Assembly: GCF_902499115.1 (NCBI RefSeq)
Contig: NZ_CABVPN010000017.1
Span: 107,097 to 171,096, forward strand
Length of the DNA: 64,000 nucleotides
Reading direction: 5' to 3'
DNA from: Burkholderia diffusa
GTDB lineage: Bacteria; Pseudomonadota; Gammaproteobacteria; Burkholderiales; Burkholderiaceae
Under the pieces are notes generated by a model. That model was not told the DNA's origin. It did not search any database and saw only the letters and a program-made list of their open reading frames with translations. Numbering within the stretch: the first letter of the stretch is position 1; each line of letters starts with the position of its first letter. Position numbers and translations under genes: made by a program. This document shows positions 16,945 through 26,239 of this stretch, in pieces.

Positions 16945-17311
16945 GTTGCGGAAACGAAAAGGAAATGACGCAAGGATCGGGAAAACCCGTGTCTGTTATT
17001 CGTACGACTGGAAACGCGCCGCCCGTATCATACAGACAGTCCGTCACGTGGCGACAAGCAAAAGGCGGCAGCCCGTTTATACCGCATTTTCGTGTCGATT
17101 CATCGCAAAACGACGGCGATGGCCTGAATGCCGGGGCATTGCCGAAATCTTACATATTGCATACGGTGTGCCGGATACATGTCGTATGTGAGACAGTCCT
17201 CGGATCAATGTGATATTTCGGACATGAAAAACTGCTAATGTCGCGCCTTTAGGACTTGGATCCCAGCACTACCGCCGGAAGTGGCCTGAGCCGGCATCGA
17301 CCCATTCATCC
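16945..17311. other. Divergent intergenic region, transglycosylase to gspD
   Basis: About 365 bp, AT-richer than the flanks, with no supportable gene. It must hold the promoters for both directions. No convincing -35/-10 pair, terminator or repeat was recognised. Confidence 0.5.
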
Positions 17312-19636
17312 ATGACAAGAAATCGCTTCGTTATGCGGCGCATCGCCACGACCCTGATGGTCGCCGGCATCATCGTCTCGCAGGCCGCCTACGCTCAGGT
17401 CACGCTCAATTTCGTGAATGCGGATATCGACCAGGTCGCCAAGGCGATCGGCGCCGCAACCGGCAAGACGATCATCGTCGACCCCCGCGTGAAGGGGCAG
17501 CTCAATCTCGTGGCCGAACGGTCGGTACCGGAAGACCAGGCGCTGAAGACGCTGCAGTCGGCGCTGCGCATGCAGGGCTTCGCGCTGGTGCAGGATCACG
17601 GGGTGCTGAAGGTGGTGCCCGAGGCCGATGCGAAGCTGCAGGGCGTGCCGACCTACGTCGGCAATAAACCGCAGGCGCGTGGCGACCAGGTGATCACGCA
17701 GGTGTTCGAGCTGCACAACGAATCGGCGAACAACCTGCTGCCGGTCCTGCGGCCGCTGATCTCGCCGAACAACACGGTCACGGCCTACCCCGCGAACAAC
17801 ACGATTGTCGTTACCGATTACGCGGACAACGTGCGCCGCATCGCGCAGATCATCGCGGGCGTCGACAACGCCGCGGGCGCCCAGGTGCAGGTCGTGCCGC
17901 TGCGCAATGCGAACGCGATCGACCTCGCCGCGCAGCTTCAGAAGATGCTCGACCCGGGCGCGATCGGCAACAGCGATGCGACGCTGAAGGTGACGGTCAC
18001 GGCCGATCCGCGCACCAACTCGCTGCTGCTCCGCGCCTCGAGCAGCGCGCGTCTGGTCGCCGCGAAACGCCTCGCCCAGCAGCTCGACGCACCGAGCGCG
18101 GTGCCCGGCAACATGCACGTCGTGCCGCTGCGCAATGCCGACGCCGTGAAGCTCGCGAAGACGCTGCGCGGGATGCTCGGCAAGAGCAGCAACGACAGCG
18201 GCTCGTCGGCGTCGTCCAACGATGCGAACAGCTTCAACCAGGGCGGCGGCTCTTCGTCGAGCGGCAACTTCTCGACCGGTACGTCGGGCACCCCGCCGCT
18301 GCCGTCGGGCGGCCTCGGCGGTTCGTCGTCATCGTCGTACGGCAGCGGCGCGTCGGGCAGCGGCGGGCTCGGCAGCGGTGGCCTGCTCGGCGGCGACAAG
18401 GACAAGGGCGACGACAACCAGCCGGGCGGGATGATCCAGGCCGACGCGGCCACCAACTCGCTCATCATCACCGCGTCCGATCCGGTCTACCGGAACCTGC
18501 GCTCGGTGATCGATCAGCTCGACGCACGGCGTGCGCAGGTCTATATCGAAGCGCTGATCGTCGAGCTGAACTCGACGACGCAGGGCAACCTCGGCATCCA
18601 GTGGCAGGTCGCGAGCGGCCAGTTTCTCGGCGGCACGAACCTGAGCCCCCAGCTCGGCCTGGGTAACAGTATCGTCAACCTGACGACGGGCGCGGCGGGC
18701 AGCACCGGGCCCGGCCTGGCGGCCAACCTCGCAACGCTGACCCCGGGCCTCAACATCGGCTGGCTGCACAACATGTTCGGCGTGCAGGGCCTTGGCGCGC
18801 TGCTGCAGTATTTCGCGGGCGTGAGCGACGCGAACGTGCTGTCGACGCCGAACCTGATCACGCTCGACAACGAGGAAGCGAAGATCGTCGTCGGCCAGAA
18901 CGTGCCGATCGCGACCGGTTCGTATTCGAACCTGACGAGCGGCACGACGAGCAACGCATTCAATACCTACGACCGTCGCGACGTCGGCCTGACGCTGCAC
19001 GTGAAGCCGCAGATCACCGACGGCGGGATTCTGAAGCTGCAGCTCTACACGGAGGATTCGGCGGTCGTCAGCGGTACCACCAACGCGCAGACCGGCCCGA
19101 CCTTCACGAAGCGCTCGATCCAGTCGACGATCCTGGCCGACAACGGCGAGATCATCGTGCTCGGCGGCCTGATGCAGGACAACTACCAGGTATCGAACAG
19201 CAAGGTCCCGCTGCTCGGCGACATTCCGTGGATCGGCCAGCTGTTCCGTTCGGAATCGAAGGTGCGCGCGAAAACCAACCTGATGGTGTTCCTGCGCCCG
19301 GTGATCATCTCCGATCGCAGCACCGCGCAGGAAGTCACTGCCAACCGCTACGACTACATCCAGGGCGTGACGGGCGCGTACAAGTCGGACAACAACGTGA
19401 TCCGCGACAAGGACGATCCGGTCGTCCCGCCGATGCCGCTCGGTCCGAGCCAGGGCGGCACGCCCGCCGGGAACCTGTTCGACCTCGACAAGATGCGTCG
19501 CCAGCAGATGCAGCGCCAGGTGGCGCCGGTTCCGGCCCAGCCGTTGCCGGAGGCGACGCCCGCGCAGCCGCAGAGCGTGCCGCAGCAGGCGGTGCCGCAA
19601 CAGCCGCTGACCGCCACGCCGGGAGCCTCGCAGTGA
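17312..19636 (+). CDS. gspD: Type II secretion secretin GspD
   Basis: The 774-residue outer-membrane secretin has a signal peptide at 1-29 (MVAGIIVSQAAYAQ). N0-N3 ring domains follow (VTLNFVNADIDQVAKAIGAATGKTIIVDP at the start), then the C-terminal gate domain with VPLLGDIPWIGQLFRSE. A Ser/Gly-rich insertion of about 85 residues (about 290-375) sits in N3, and the last 70 residues are Pro/Gln-rich. It forms the exit channel for folded exoproteins. There is no lipobox and no neighbouring pilotin gene. It is first in the gsp operon and overlaps gspE by 4 nt. Confidence 0.97.
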   Translation: MTRNRFVMRRIATTLMVAGIIVSQAAYAQVTLNFVNADIDQVAKAIGAATGKTIIVDPRVKGQLNLVAERSVPEDQALKTLQSALRMQGFALVQDHGVLKVVPEADAKLQGVPTYVGNKPQARGDQVITQVFELHNESANNLLPVLRPLISPNNTVTAYPANNTIVVTDYADNVRRIAQIIAGVDNAAGAQVQVVPLRNANAIDLAAQLQKMLDPGAIGNSDATLKVTVTADPRTNSLLLRASSSARLVAAKRLAQQLDAPSAVPGNMHVVPLRNADAVKLAKTLRGMLGKSSNDSGSSASSNDANSFNQGGGSSSSGNFSTGTSGTPPLPSGGLGGSSSSSYGSGASGSGGLGSGGLLGGDKDKGDDNQPGGMIQADAATNSLIITASDPVYRNLRSVIDQLDARRAQVYIEALIVELNSTTQGNLGIQWQVASGQFLGGTNLSPQLGLGNSIVNLTTGAAGSTGPGLAANLATLTPGLNIGWLHNMFGVQGLGALLQYFAGVSDANVLSTPNLITLDNEEAKIVVGQNVPIATGSYSNLTSGTTSNAFNTYDRRDVGLTLHVKPQITDGGILKLQLYTEDSAVVSGTTNAQTGPTFTKRSIQSTILADNGEIIVLGGLMQDNYQVSNSKVPLLGDIPWIGQLFRSESKVRAKTNLMVFLRPVIISDRSTAQEVTANRYDYIQGVTGAYKSDNNVIRDKDDPVVPPMPLGPSQGGTPAGNLFDLDKMRRQQMQRQVAPVPAQPLPEATPAQPQSVPQQAVPQQPLTATPGASQ

Positions 19637-21132
19637 CGGACGTGCTCGCGTCCTCCGCCCACGACGGTGCGCCGGGCGAACGGCAGCCGCCGTCGCCGCT
19701 CGCCGCGCGCCTGCTGCCGTACGGCTTCGCGAAGAGCGGCCAGGTGCTGATCGCGCACCAGCTCGACGACACGCTCGAGGTGTGGATCAGCGAACGCACG
19801 AGCGACGCCGCGCTCGCGGAGATCGCGCGCAACTTCGGCTCGATCTCCGTGCACCGCGTGCCGGCCGACGAACTCGCGCAGGCGATCAACCAGGCCTACG
19901 CGCGCCAGGACGGCAGCGCCGCGCAGGTGGTCGGCGAGGTTGAAGGCGAAGTCGACCTGTCGCGCCTGATGCAGGACATTCCCGAAGTCGAGGATCTGCT
20001 CGAATCGGAAGACGACGCGCCGATCATCCGGATGATCAACGCGCTGCTCACGCAAGCGGCGCGCGAACAGGCATCGGACATTCACATCGAGCCGTTCGAG
20101 AACGCATCGGTCGTGCGATTTCGCGTCGACGGCACGCTGCGCGACGTCGTGCGCCCGAAGAAGGCGCTGCATGGCGCACTGATCTCGCGGATCAAGATCA
20201 TGGCGCAGCTCGACATCGCCGAGAAACGCCTGCCGCAGGACGGCCGCATCACGCTGCGCGTCGGCGGCCGGCCGGTCGACGTGCGCGTATCGACGCTGCC
20301 GACCGGGCACGGCGAGCGCGCGGTGCTGCGTCTGCTGGAAAAGGATGCGAAGCGCCTGAATCTCGAAGCGCTCGGGATGGGCCGCGACACGCTCGTCCAG
20401 TTCGACAAGCTGATCGCGCGACCGCACGGCATCGTGCTCGTCACGGGCCCGACGGGCTCGGGCAAGACGACGACGCTGTATGCGTCGATGTCGCGGCTCG
20501 AAACCGCGACGACCAACATCATGACCGTCGAGGACCCGATCGAGTACGACCTCGGCGGCATCGGCCAGACGCAGGTGAACGAGCGGATCGGGATGACCTT
20601 TGCCCGCGCGCTGCGCTCGATCCTGCGCCAGGATCCGGACGTGATCATGATCGGCGAAATCCGCGACCTCGAAACCGCGCAGATCGCGGTGCAGGCGTCG
20701 CTGACGGGCCACCTCGTGCTCGCGACGCTGCACACGAACGATGCGGCATCGGCCGTCACGCGTCTGACCGACATGGGTGTCGAGCCGTACCTGCTCGCAT
20801 CGTCGCTGCTCGGCGTGCTCGCGCAGCGCCTGGTGCGGCAGCTCTGCCCCGTCTGCAAGGAAGAGCGGCACGAGGATGGGCGCACGCTGTGGCATCCGGT
20901 CGGCTGCGACAAGTGCGGGCATTCGGGCTACGCGGGCCGGCGCGGCGTATACGAGCTGCTGCTGGTCGACGACTCGATCCGCGCGCTGATCCATCGCAAC
21001 GCGGCCGATGCGGAGATTCTGGCCACCGGCCGCGCGGAAGGGATGCGCACGCTGCGCGACGACGCCGAACGCTGGCTCGCGGCCGGCGCGACGTCGCTCG
21101 AGGAAGTGCTGCGCGTGACGGGAGGCGCATAG
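19633..21132 (+). CDS. gspE: Type II secretion ATPase GspE
   Basis: The 499-residue cytoplasmic hexameric ATPase starts at a GTG that overlaps the gspD stop (GTGA); the long frame upstream is a gspD shadow. Walker A is GPTGSGKTTTLYASM, the Asp box TVEDPIEYDL, Walker B is RQDPDVIMIGEIRDLETA, and the His box TGHLVLATLHTNDA. A C-terminal zinc-binding tetracysteine is present (CPVC, then CDKC about 23 residues on). It powers pseudopilus extension via GspL and GspF. gspF follows 4 bp downstream. Confidence 0.97.
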   Translation: MTDVLASSAHDGAPGERQPPSPLAARLLPYGFAKSGQVLIAHQLDDTLEVWISERTSDAALAEIARNFGSISVHRVPADELAQAINQAYARQDGSAAQVVGEVEGEVDLSRLMQDIPEVEDLLESEDDAPIIRMINALLTQAAREQASDIHIEPFENASVVRFRVDGTLRDVVRPKKALHGALISRIKIMAQLDIAEKRLPQDGRITLRVGGRPVDVRVSTLPTGHGERAVLRLLEKDAKRLNLEALGMGRDTLVQFDKLIARPHGIVLVTGPTGSGKTTTLYASMSRLETATTNIMTVEDPIEYDLGGIGQTQVNERIGMTFARALRSILRQDPDVIMIGEIRDLETAQIAVQASLTGHLVLATLHTNDAASAVTRLTDMGVEPYLLASSLLGVLAQRLVRQLCPVCKEERHEDGRTLWHPVGCDKCGHSGYAGRRGVYELLLVDDSIRALIHRNAADAEILATGRAEGMRTLRDDAERWLAAGATSLEEVLRVTGGA

Positions 21133-21136
21133 CGCG

Positions 21137-22354
21137 ATGCCGGCATTCCGTTTCGAAGCGATCGATGCGGCGGGACACGCGCAGAAAGGCGTCATCGATG
21201 CCGACAGCGCGCGTGCCGCGCGCGGCCAGCTGCGCACGCAGGGGCTCACGCCGCTCGTCGTCGAGCCGGCCGCCAGCGCAACGCGCGGCGCGCGCTCGCA
21301 GCGCCTCGCGTTCGGCCGCAAGCTGTCGCAGCGCGAGCAGGCGATCCTCACGCGCCAGCTCGCGAGCCTGCTGATCGCGGGGCTGCCGCTCGACGAGGCG
21401 CTCGGCGTGCTGACCGAGCAGGCCGAACGCGACTACATCCGCGAACTGATGGCCGCGATCCGCGCCGAGGTGCTCGGCGGCCATTCGCTCGCGAATGCGC
21501 TGGGCCAGCATCCGCGCGATTTTCCGGAAATCTACCGCGCGCTCGTCGCAGCGGGCGAGCATACGGGCAAGCTCGGCATCGTGCTGTCGCGCCTGGCCGA
21601 CTACATCGAGCAGAGCAACGCGCTCAAGCAGAAGATCCTGCTGGCGTTCACGTATCCGGGCATCGTCACGCTGATCGCATTCGGCATCGTGACGTTCCTG
21701 CTGAGCTACGTGGTGCCGCAGGTCGTCAACGTGTTTGCGAGCACGAAGCAGCAGTTGCCGATCCTCACCGTCGTGATGATGGCGCTGTCGGAATTCGTGC
21801 GGCACTGGTGGTGGGCGATCCTGATCGTGGTCGCGCTCGTCGTGTGGTTCGTGAAGGCGACGCTGTCGCGCGACGGGCCCAGGCTCGCGTTCGACCGCTG
21901 GGTGCTGACCGCGCCGCTCGCGGGCAAGCTCGTGCGCGGCTACAACACGGTGCGCTTCGCGAGCACGCTCGGCATCCTGACCGCGGCCGGCGTGCCGATC
22001 CTGCGCGCGTTGCAGGCGGCCGGCGAGACGCTGTCGAACCGCGCGATGCGCGCGAACATCGACGATGCGATCGTGCGCGTCCGCGAAGGCTCCGCGCTGT
22101 CGCGCGCGCTGAACAACGTGAAGACGTTTCCGCCGGTGCTCGTGCACCTGATCCGTTCAGGCGAAGCGACGGGCGACGTGACGACGATGCTCGACCGCGC
22201 GGCGGAAGGCGAGGCGCGTGAACTCGAGCGGCGCACGATGTTCCTGACGAGCCTGCTCGAGCCGCTCCTGATCCTCGCGATGGGCGGCATCGTGCTCGTG
22301 ATCGTGCTGGCCGTGATGCTGCCGATCATCGAGCTGAACAACATGGTGCAGTGA
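21137..22354 (+). CDS. gspF: Type II secretion inner-membrane platform protein GspF
   Basis: This 405-residue polytopic protein starts MPAFRFEAIDAAGHAQKG. It has the duplicated T2SSF domain (FTRQLASLLIAGLPLDEAL in the first half, FASTLGILTAAGVPILRAL in the second) and three transmembrane segments, including ILLAFTYPGIVTLIAFGIV and LLEPLLILAMGGIVLVIVL at the C-terminus. It anchors GspE and organises pseudopilin assembly. It is the last gene before the inverted gspC. Confidence 0.97.
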   Translation: MPAFRFEAIDAAGHAQKGVIDADSARAARGQLRTQGLTPLVVEPAASATRGARSQRLAFGRKLSQREQAILTRQLASLLIAGLPLDEALGVLTEQAERDYIRELMAAIRAEVLGGHSLANALGQHPRDFPEIYRALVAAGEHTGKLGIVLSRLADYIEQSNALKQKILLAFTYPGIVTLIAFGIVTFLLSYVVPQVVNVFASTKQQLPILTVVMMALSEFVRHWWWAILIVVALVVWFVKATLSRDGPRLAFDRWVLTAPLAGKLVRGYNTVRFASTLGILTAAGVPILRALQAAGETLSNRAMRANIDDAIVRVREGSALSRALNNVKTFPPVLVHLIRSGEATGDVTTMLDRAAEGEARELERRTMFLTSLLEPLLILAMGGIVLVIVLAVMLPIIELNNMVQ

Positions 22355-22384
22355 CGGCCCGAGCGTCGGTCGGGCCGCCGCCGT

Positions 22385-22795
22385 TCAACGCATGTAGATC
22401 GCGGGGGACGGTGTGTTCGCGGGGAGCTGGATTTCGGCGCGGGCGCCGTTGCGATCGACGATGATCGAGCGGCTGCGGACTTCGGCGAGCTTCGCGCCGG
22501 GCGTGACTTCCGCGCCGAGCGACACGGCCCGCGGCGGTTCGCCGCCGACGCCGACGATCGCGGCGCCGCCATGATTGAGCGCGAGAATGCCGAACAGGTG
22601 GATGTCCTGCACGGGATTCTTGTCGAGCTGTCCGCCGAAGAGCGCGGCGGCGTCCTCGGTGCGGATCGGCAACCGCGCGGCGGCGGCGGGCAGCGGCGCT
22701 TCGCGGGCCGACAGCGTGACGACCCAGTAGGTGGCCGTCGCGCACAAACCCGCGAAGAGGGCTAGGGAGAGGATCCGGATCGAGAGCGCGTTCAT
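22385..22795 (-). CDS. gspC: Type II secretion protein GspC (short form)
   Basis: The 136-residue protein has a single TM anchor at about 7-28 (RILSLALFAGLCATATYWVV) followed by a periplasmic HR domain (DIHLFGILALNHGGAAIVGVGGEPPRAVSLG). It is about half the length of canonical GspC, and no PDZ or coiled-coil domain follows. GspC links the inner-membrane platform to the secretin. It sits inside the gsp operon but on the opposite strand, convergent with gspF and divergent from gspG, an arrangement known in Burkholderia. Confidence 0.88.
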   Translation of the reverse strand: MNALSIRILSLALFAGLCATATYWVVTLSAREAPLPAAAARLPIRTEDAAALFGGQLDKNPVQDIHLFGILALNHGGAAIVGVGGEPPRAVSLGAEVTPGAKLAEVRSRSIIVDRNGARAEIQLPANTPSPAIYMR

Positions 22796-22973
22796 GCGCG
22801 CTATTGTACGGATGTATATGAAATTTGCGTTGGGTGAAAGCCCTCGGCAATGCGCGCCTTACAATGCGTGCTCCGCGCCCGGGGTATCGGAAGCTTGCCG
22901 TCAGGCAGGCATGCCGCGATCCGCAGGGTGCGTCACTCAATCGACGATATTTTTTGGAAAGAGGTAGTCAGTC

Positions 22974-23426
22974 ATGCAAACGTGGATCACTCGCCGTAAT
23001 GCGGCCGTGCGCCGTCAGCGCGGTTTCACGCTGATCGAGATCATGGTGGTGGTCGCGATCATCGGGATCCTCGCGGCACTGATCGTGCCGAAGATCATGA
23101 GCCGTCCCGACGAGGCGCGCCGTATCGCCGCGAAGCAGGACATCGGCACGATCATGCAGGCGCTCAAGCTGTACCGTCTCGACAACGGCCGCTATCCGAC
23201 CCAGGAACAGGGCCTGAACGCTCTGACCCAGAAGCCGACCACCGATCCGATCCCGAACAACTGGAAGGACGGCGGCTATCTCGAGCGCCTGCCCAACGAT
23301 CCGTGGGGCAACGGGTACAAGTACCTGAACCCGGGCGTGCACGGCGAGATCGACGTGTTCAGCTACGGCGCCGACGGCAAGGAAGGCGGCGAGAGCAACG
23401 ATTCCGACATCGGTTCGTGGCAGTAA
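22974..23426 (+). CDS. gspG: Major pseudopilin GspG
   Basis: The 150-residue protein has a type IV prepilin-like leader ending RQRG, cleaved before FTLIEIMVVVAIIGILAALIVP with Glu+5. The C-terminal domain is typical of GspG (KLYRLDNGRYPTQEQGLNAL, DPWGNGYKYLNPG, and an Asp/Glu calcium site near the end). It polymerises into the pseudopilus piston. The preceding gap to gspC carries GGAAAGAGG, a good ribosome binding site. No prepilin peptidase gene is in the cluster, so PilD must be encoded elsewhere. Confidence 0.97.
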   Translation: MQTWITRRNAAVRRQRGFTLIEIMVVVAIIGILAALIVPKIMSRPDEARRIAAKQDIGTIMQALKLYRLDNGRYPTQEQGLNALTQKPTTDPIPNNWKDGGYLERLPNDPWGNGYKYLNPGVHGEIDVFSYGADGKEGGESNDSDIGSWQ

Positions 23427-23468
23427 GCCTGCGCTGACCGGACCGACGTTCTCCCCGTTCCTCATTTC

Positions 23469-24005
23469 ATGCCCGCCCTTCGCACGCCCTTGCGCGCCGC
23501 TCGCCGCGATGCCCGCGACGGTCGCGTTCGTCGCGGTGTGGCCGTGACCGCGGCGCGTGCGCGCGGCTTCACGCTGCTCGAGATGCTGGTCGTGCTCGTG
23601 ATCGCGGGCCTGCTGGTGTCGCTCGCGTCGCTGTCGCTCACGCGCAATCCGCGTACCGACCTGCGCGAGGAAGCGCAGCGCATCGCGCTGCTGTTCGAAA
23701 CGGCCGGCGACGAAGCGCAGGTGCGCGCGCGCCCGATCGCGTGGCAGCCGACCGCGCACGGCTTCCGTTTCGACGTGAGCTCGCCCGACGGCTGGCGCAC
23801 GCTGCACGACGACGTGCTGCGCCCGCGCGACTGGGACGGCGGCGTCACCGGCGCCGATATCGACTACCCCGGATCCGACGTGCGCGCGAGCCGCGTCGTG
23901 TTCGGCATTGAAAGCGTCGACACGCCGGTGCGCGTGACGCTGCATTCGGCGGTCGGCAGCGCGACGATCGTCGGCACCGGCAACGGCCGCTACGAGGTGC
24001 AATGA
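23469..24005 (+). CDS. gspH: Minor pseudopilin GspH
   Basis: The 178-residue protein has an unusually long basic leader of about 32 residues ending ARARG, followed by FTLLEMLVVLVIAGLLVSLASLSL with Glu+5. The globular part (REEAQRIALLFETAGDEAQVR, IAWQPTAHGFRF) matches GspH. A later start could shorten the leader, but no alternative has a clearly better ribosome binding site. It overlaps gspI by 4 nt (ATGA). Confidence 0.93.
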   Translation: MPALRTPLRAARRDARDGRVRRGVAVTAARARGFTLLEMLVVLVIAGLLVSLASLSLTRNPRTDLREEAQRIALLFETAGDEAQVRARPIAWQPTAHGFRFDVSSPDGWRTLHDDVLRPRDWDGGVTGADIDYPGSDVRASRVVFGIESVDTPVRVTLHSAVGSATIVGTGNGRYEVQ

Positions 24006-24406
24006 CGATGCGTCGTCGCCTGCCCTTCCCGGCTTCTTCCCGAGGCTTCACGATGATCGAGGTGCTGGTCGCGCTCGCGATCATCGCGGTCGCGCTCGCC
24101 GCATCGATCCGCGCGGTCGGCACGATGGCGACCAATGCGTCCGATCTCCATCGCCGGCTGCTCGCCGGCTGGAGTGCCGACAACGCACTCGCGCAGTTGC
24201 GGCTCACGCATGCGTGGCCGGAGGTCGGCGAGCAGAATTTCGACTGCTCGCAAGGCAACGTGCAGCTCGTCTGCACGCAGCGCGTGAGCACGACGCCGAA
24301 CCCGGTGTTCCGGCGCGTGCAGGTGTCGGTGAGCATGCCGGGGCAAGCCGGCGTGCTCGCGCAAATGGTGACGGTGGTCGCGAATGAAACCAGCCGTCCG
24401 CTCTGA
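24002..24406 (+). CDS. gspI: Minor pseudopilin GspI
   Basis: The 134-residue protein has a prepilin leader ending SSRG, then FTMIEVLVALAIIAVALAASIRAVG with Glu+5. The rest (ADNALAQLRLTHAWPEVGEQ) is typical of GspI, part of the pseudopilus tip complex with GspJ and GspK. The start overlaps the gspH stop by 4 nt, and the 3' end overlaps gspJ by 23 nt, so translation is probably coupled. Confidence 0.95.
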   Translation: MTMRRRLPFPASSRGFTMIEVLVALAIIAVALAASIRAVGTMATNASDLHRRLLAGWSADNALAQLRLTHAWPEVGEQNFDCSQGNVQLVCTQRVSTTPNPVFRRVQVSVSMPGQAGVLAQMVTVVANETSRPL

Positions 24407-25088
24407 CGCGCCGATGCGGCGCCGGCCCGTGCGTTCCGTCGGCTCGCGCCGCGTGCGCGGCTTCACGCTGATCGAACTGATGATCGCGATCGCGATCCTC
24501 GCGGTGGTCGCGATCCTCTCGTGGCGCGGGCTCGACCAGATCATGCGCGGCCGCGACAAGGTCGCGTCCGCGATGGAGGACGAGCGCATCTTCGCGCAGA
24601 TGTTCGACCAGATGCGCATCGACGCGCGGCTCGCCGCCACCGACGACGAAGCCGGCCAGCCGGCCATCGGCGTCGCCGGCAACACGCTGCAGATCGTCCG
24701 CGAACTCGACGTGCCGGGCGCCGCGCCACGGCTGCAAGTGGTCCGCTACCGGATCGCCGGCGGGCGTGTCGTGCGCTATGCGTCGCCGCCGCTCGACGAC
24801 GCGAACCGCCTGCGCGACGTGCTGAAGGACAGCAGCGTCGACGGCTGGAGCTGGGTCGCGCTGATGGGCGGCGTCGGTGCGATCGACGCGAAGCTGTACG
24901 TGCCGCGCGTCGGCTGGACCACCAATCTGCAGGCGGCCAGCGACGCGCTGTCGCAGAACAACGATGCGCTGAAGGTGCCGCAGATCGGCAACGCGCCGCC
25001 GACGCGCGCGGTGACGGGCCTGCAGGTCAGCATCGGTGCGACGTCGCTGCGCGTGCCCGTCACGCGCATCTTCCTCGTCGGGGAATGA
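24384..25088 (+). CDS. gspJ: Minor pseudopilin GspJ
   Basis: The 234-residue protein has a leader ending RRVRG, cleaved before FTLIELMIAIAILAVVAILSWRGL with Glu+5. The GspJ body follows (QMFDQMRIDARLA, LQVVRYRIAGGRVVRYASPP). It forms the tip complex with GspI and GspK. It starts within the end of gspI and overlaps gspK by 4 nt. Confidence 0.95.
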   Translation: MKPAVRSDAPMRRRPVRSVGSRRVRGFTLIELMIAIAILAVVAILSWRGLDQIMRGRDKVASAMEDERIFAQMFDQMRIDARLAATDDEAGQPAIGVAGNTLQIVRELDVPGAAPRLQVVRYRIAGGRVVRYASPPLDDANRLRDVLKDSSVDGWSWVALMGGVGAIDAKLYVPRVGWTTNLQAASDALSQNNDALKVPQIGNAPPTRAVTGLQVSIGATSLRVPVTRIFLVGE

Positions 25089-26215
25089 CGATGCGCGCGC
25101 GCCCTCACCGTTCCCGGTTCGCCGCTCGCGGCAGCGCAAGCGCGCATGCCCGCACTCGCCGCGAGCGCGGCGCGGCGATCATTACGGCGCTGCTCGTCGT
25201 CGCGCTGTCGGCGATCCTCGTGTCGGGGATGCTGTGGCGCCAGCAGGTGCAGATTCGCCGCATCGAGAACCAGCGCGTGATCGCGCAGGCGCAGTGGGTC
25301 GCGCGCGGCGCGCTCGACTGGACGCGCATGATCCTGCGTTCCGAAGGCGACACGGCGCCCGGCATCACCTATCTCGGCGGGATCTGGGCCGTGCCGATCG
25401 CGAAGACCAAGCTGTCCGACTTCCTCGGCCGGATCGGCGCGCCGAACGACAACGGCGGCGAAGACACCTACATCTCCGGATCGATCGAGGACGCGCAGGC
25501 GAAGTACAACCTGCGCAACCTCGTGTCGTCGCCGGCGCCCGGCGTGCTGCAGCTCAACGTGATGCAGCTCCAGGCGTTCCAGCGGCTGTTGACGACGCTC
25601 GGCTACGACGGCGCGTTCGCGAAGCGGATCGCGCTGCAGATGCGCGCCGGCCTGATGCATTCGGCGACGCGCTTCCAGACGCCGACGCTGCCCGGCGCCG
25701 GTACGGCCGCGACCGCGCCGGTGCCCGGCGGCGACATGACCGGCAACATCACCGACGAACCGGGAATGTCCGACAGCGATCGCGGGCCCGCGCCGCTCGT
25801 GATGACCGGCGTCGACAGCCTGCTCGACGTCGACGGCGTGACGCCCGAAATGGTCGCGCGGCTGCGCCCGTTCGTCACCGTGCTGCCCACCACCACGCCG
25901 GTGAACATGAACACCGCGCCCGCCGAGGTGATCGCGGCGCTGGTGCCGGGGATGAGCGTGTCGTCCGCGCAGGCGCTCGTGGCGCGCCGCGAGACCGTGT
26001 TTTTCCGTAACGTCGGCGACGTGCAGCTCGCGCTGCGCGGTGCCGGCGCGCCGAACGTGACGATCGACTCGAGCCTCGTCGACGTCAATTCGAGTTATTT
26101 CATCGTGCATGGCCGGATTCAGCACGATCGCGCGGAGGTCGATCGCACCTCGCTCGTGTATCGTGATTCGACCACGCACTCGACGCGGGTCGTGCGCATC
26201 CGCGACCAGCTATAA
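25085..26215 (+). CDS. gspK: Minor pseudopilin GspK
   Basis: The 376-residue protein is the largest pseudopilin. The leader ends RRERG, followed by AAIITALLVVALSAILVSGM, which lacks Glu+5 as usual for GspK. The body has helix-hairpin-helix-like parts (VNMNTAPAEVIAALVPGMS). It caps the pseudopilus tip. The ATG at 25085 overlaps the gspJ stop (ATGA). The much longer open frame upstream is a shadow of gspJ. Confidence 0.95.
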   Translation: MTMRARPHRSRFAARGSASAHARTRRERGAAIITALLVVALSAILVSGMLWRQQVQIRRIENQRVIAQAQWVARGALDWTRMILRSEGDTAPGITYLGGIWAVPIAKTKLSDFLGRIGAPNDNGGEDTYISGSIEDAQAKYNLRNLVSSPAPGVLQLNVMQLQAFQRLLTTLGYDGAFAKRIALQMRAGLMHSATRFQTPTLPGAGTAATAPVPGGDMTGNITDEPGMSDSDRGPAPLVMTGVDSLLDVDGVTPEMVARLRPFVTVLPTTTPVNMNTAPAEVIAALVPGMSVSSAQALVARRETVFFRNVGDVQLALRGAGAPNVTIDSSLVDVNSSYFIVHGRIQHDRAEVDRTSLVYRDSTTHSTRVVRIRDQL

Positions 26216-26239
26216 CGACGCCATTCGGGAGAGGAGCTC

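Noticed and set aside
14923..16968. 681-codon plus-strand frame opposite the CobW and transglycosylase genes
   Set aside because: Antisense shadow with Arg/His-rich composition; the minus-strand genes have clear motifs.
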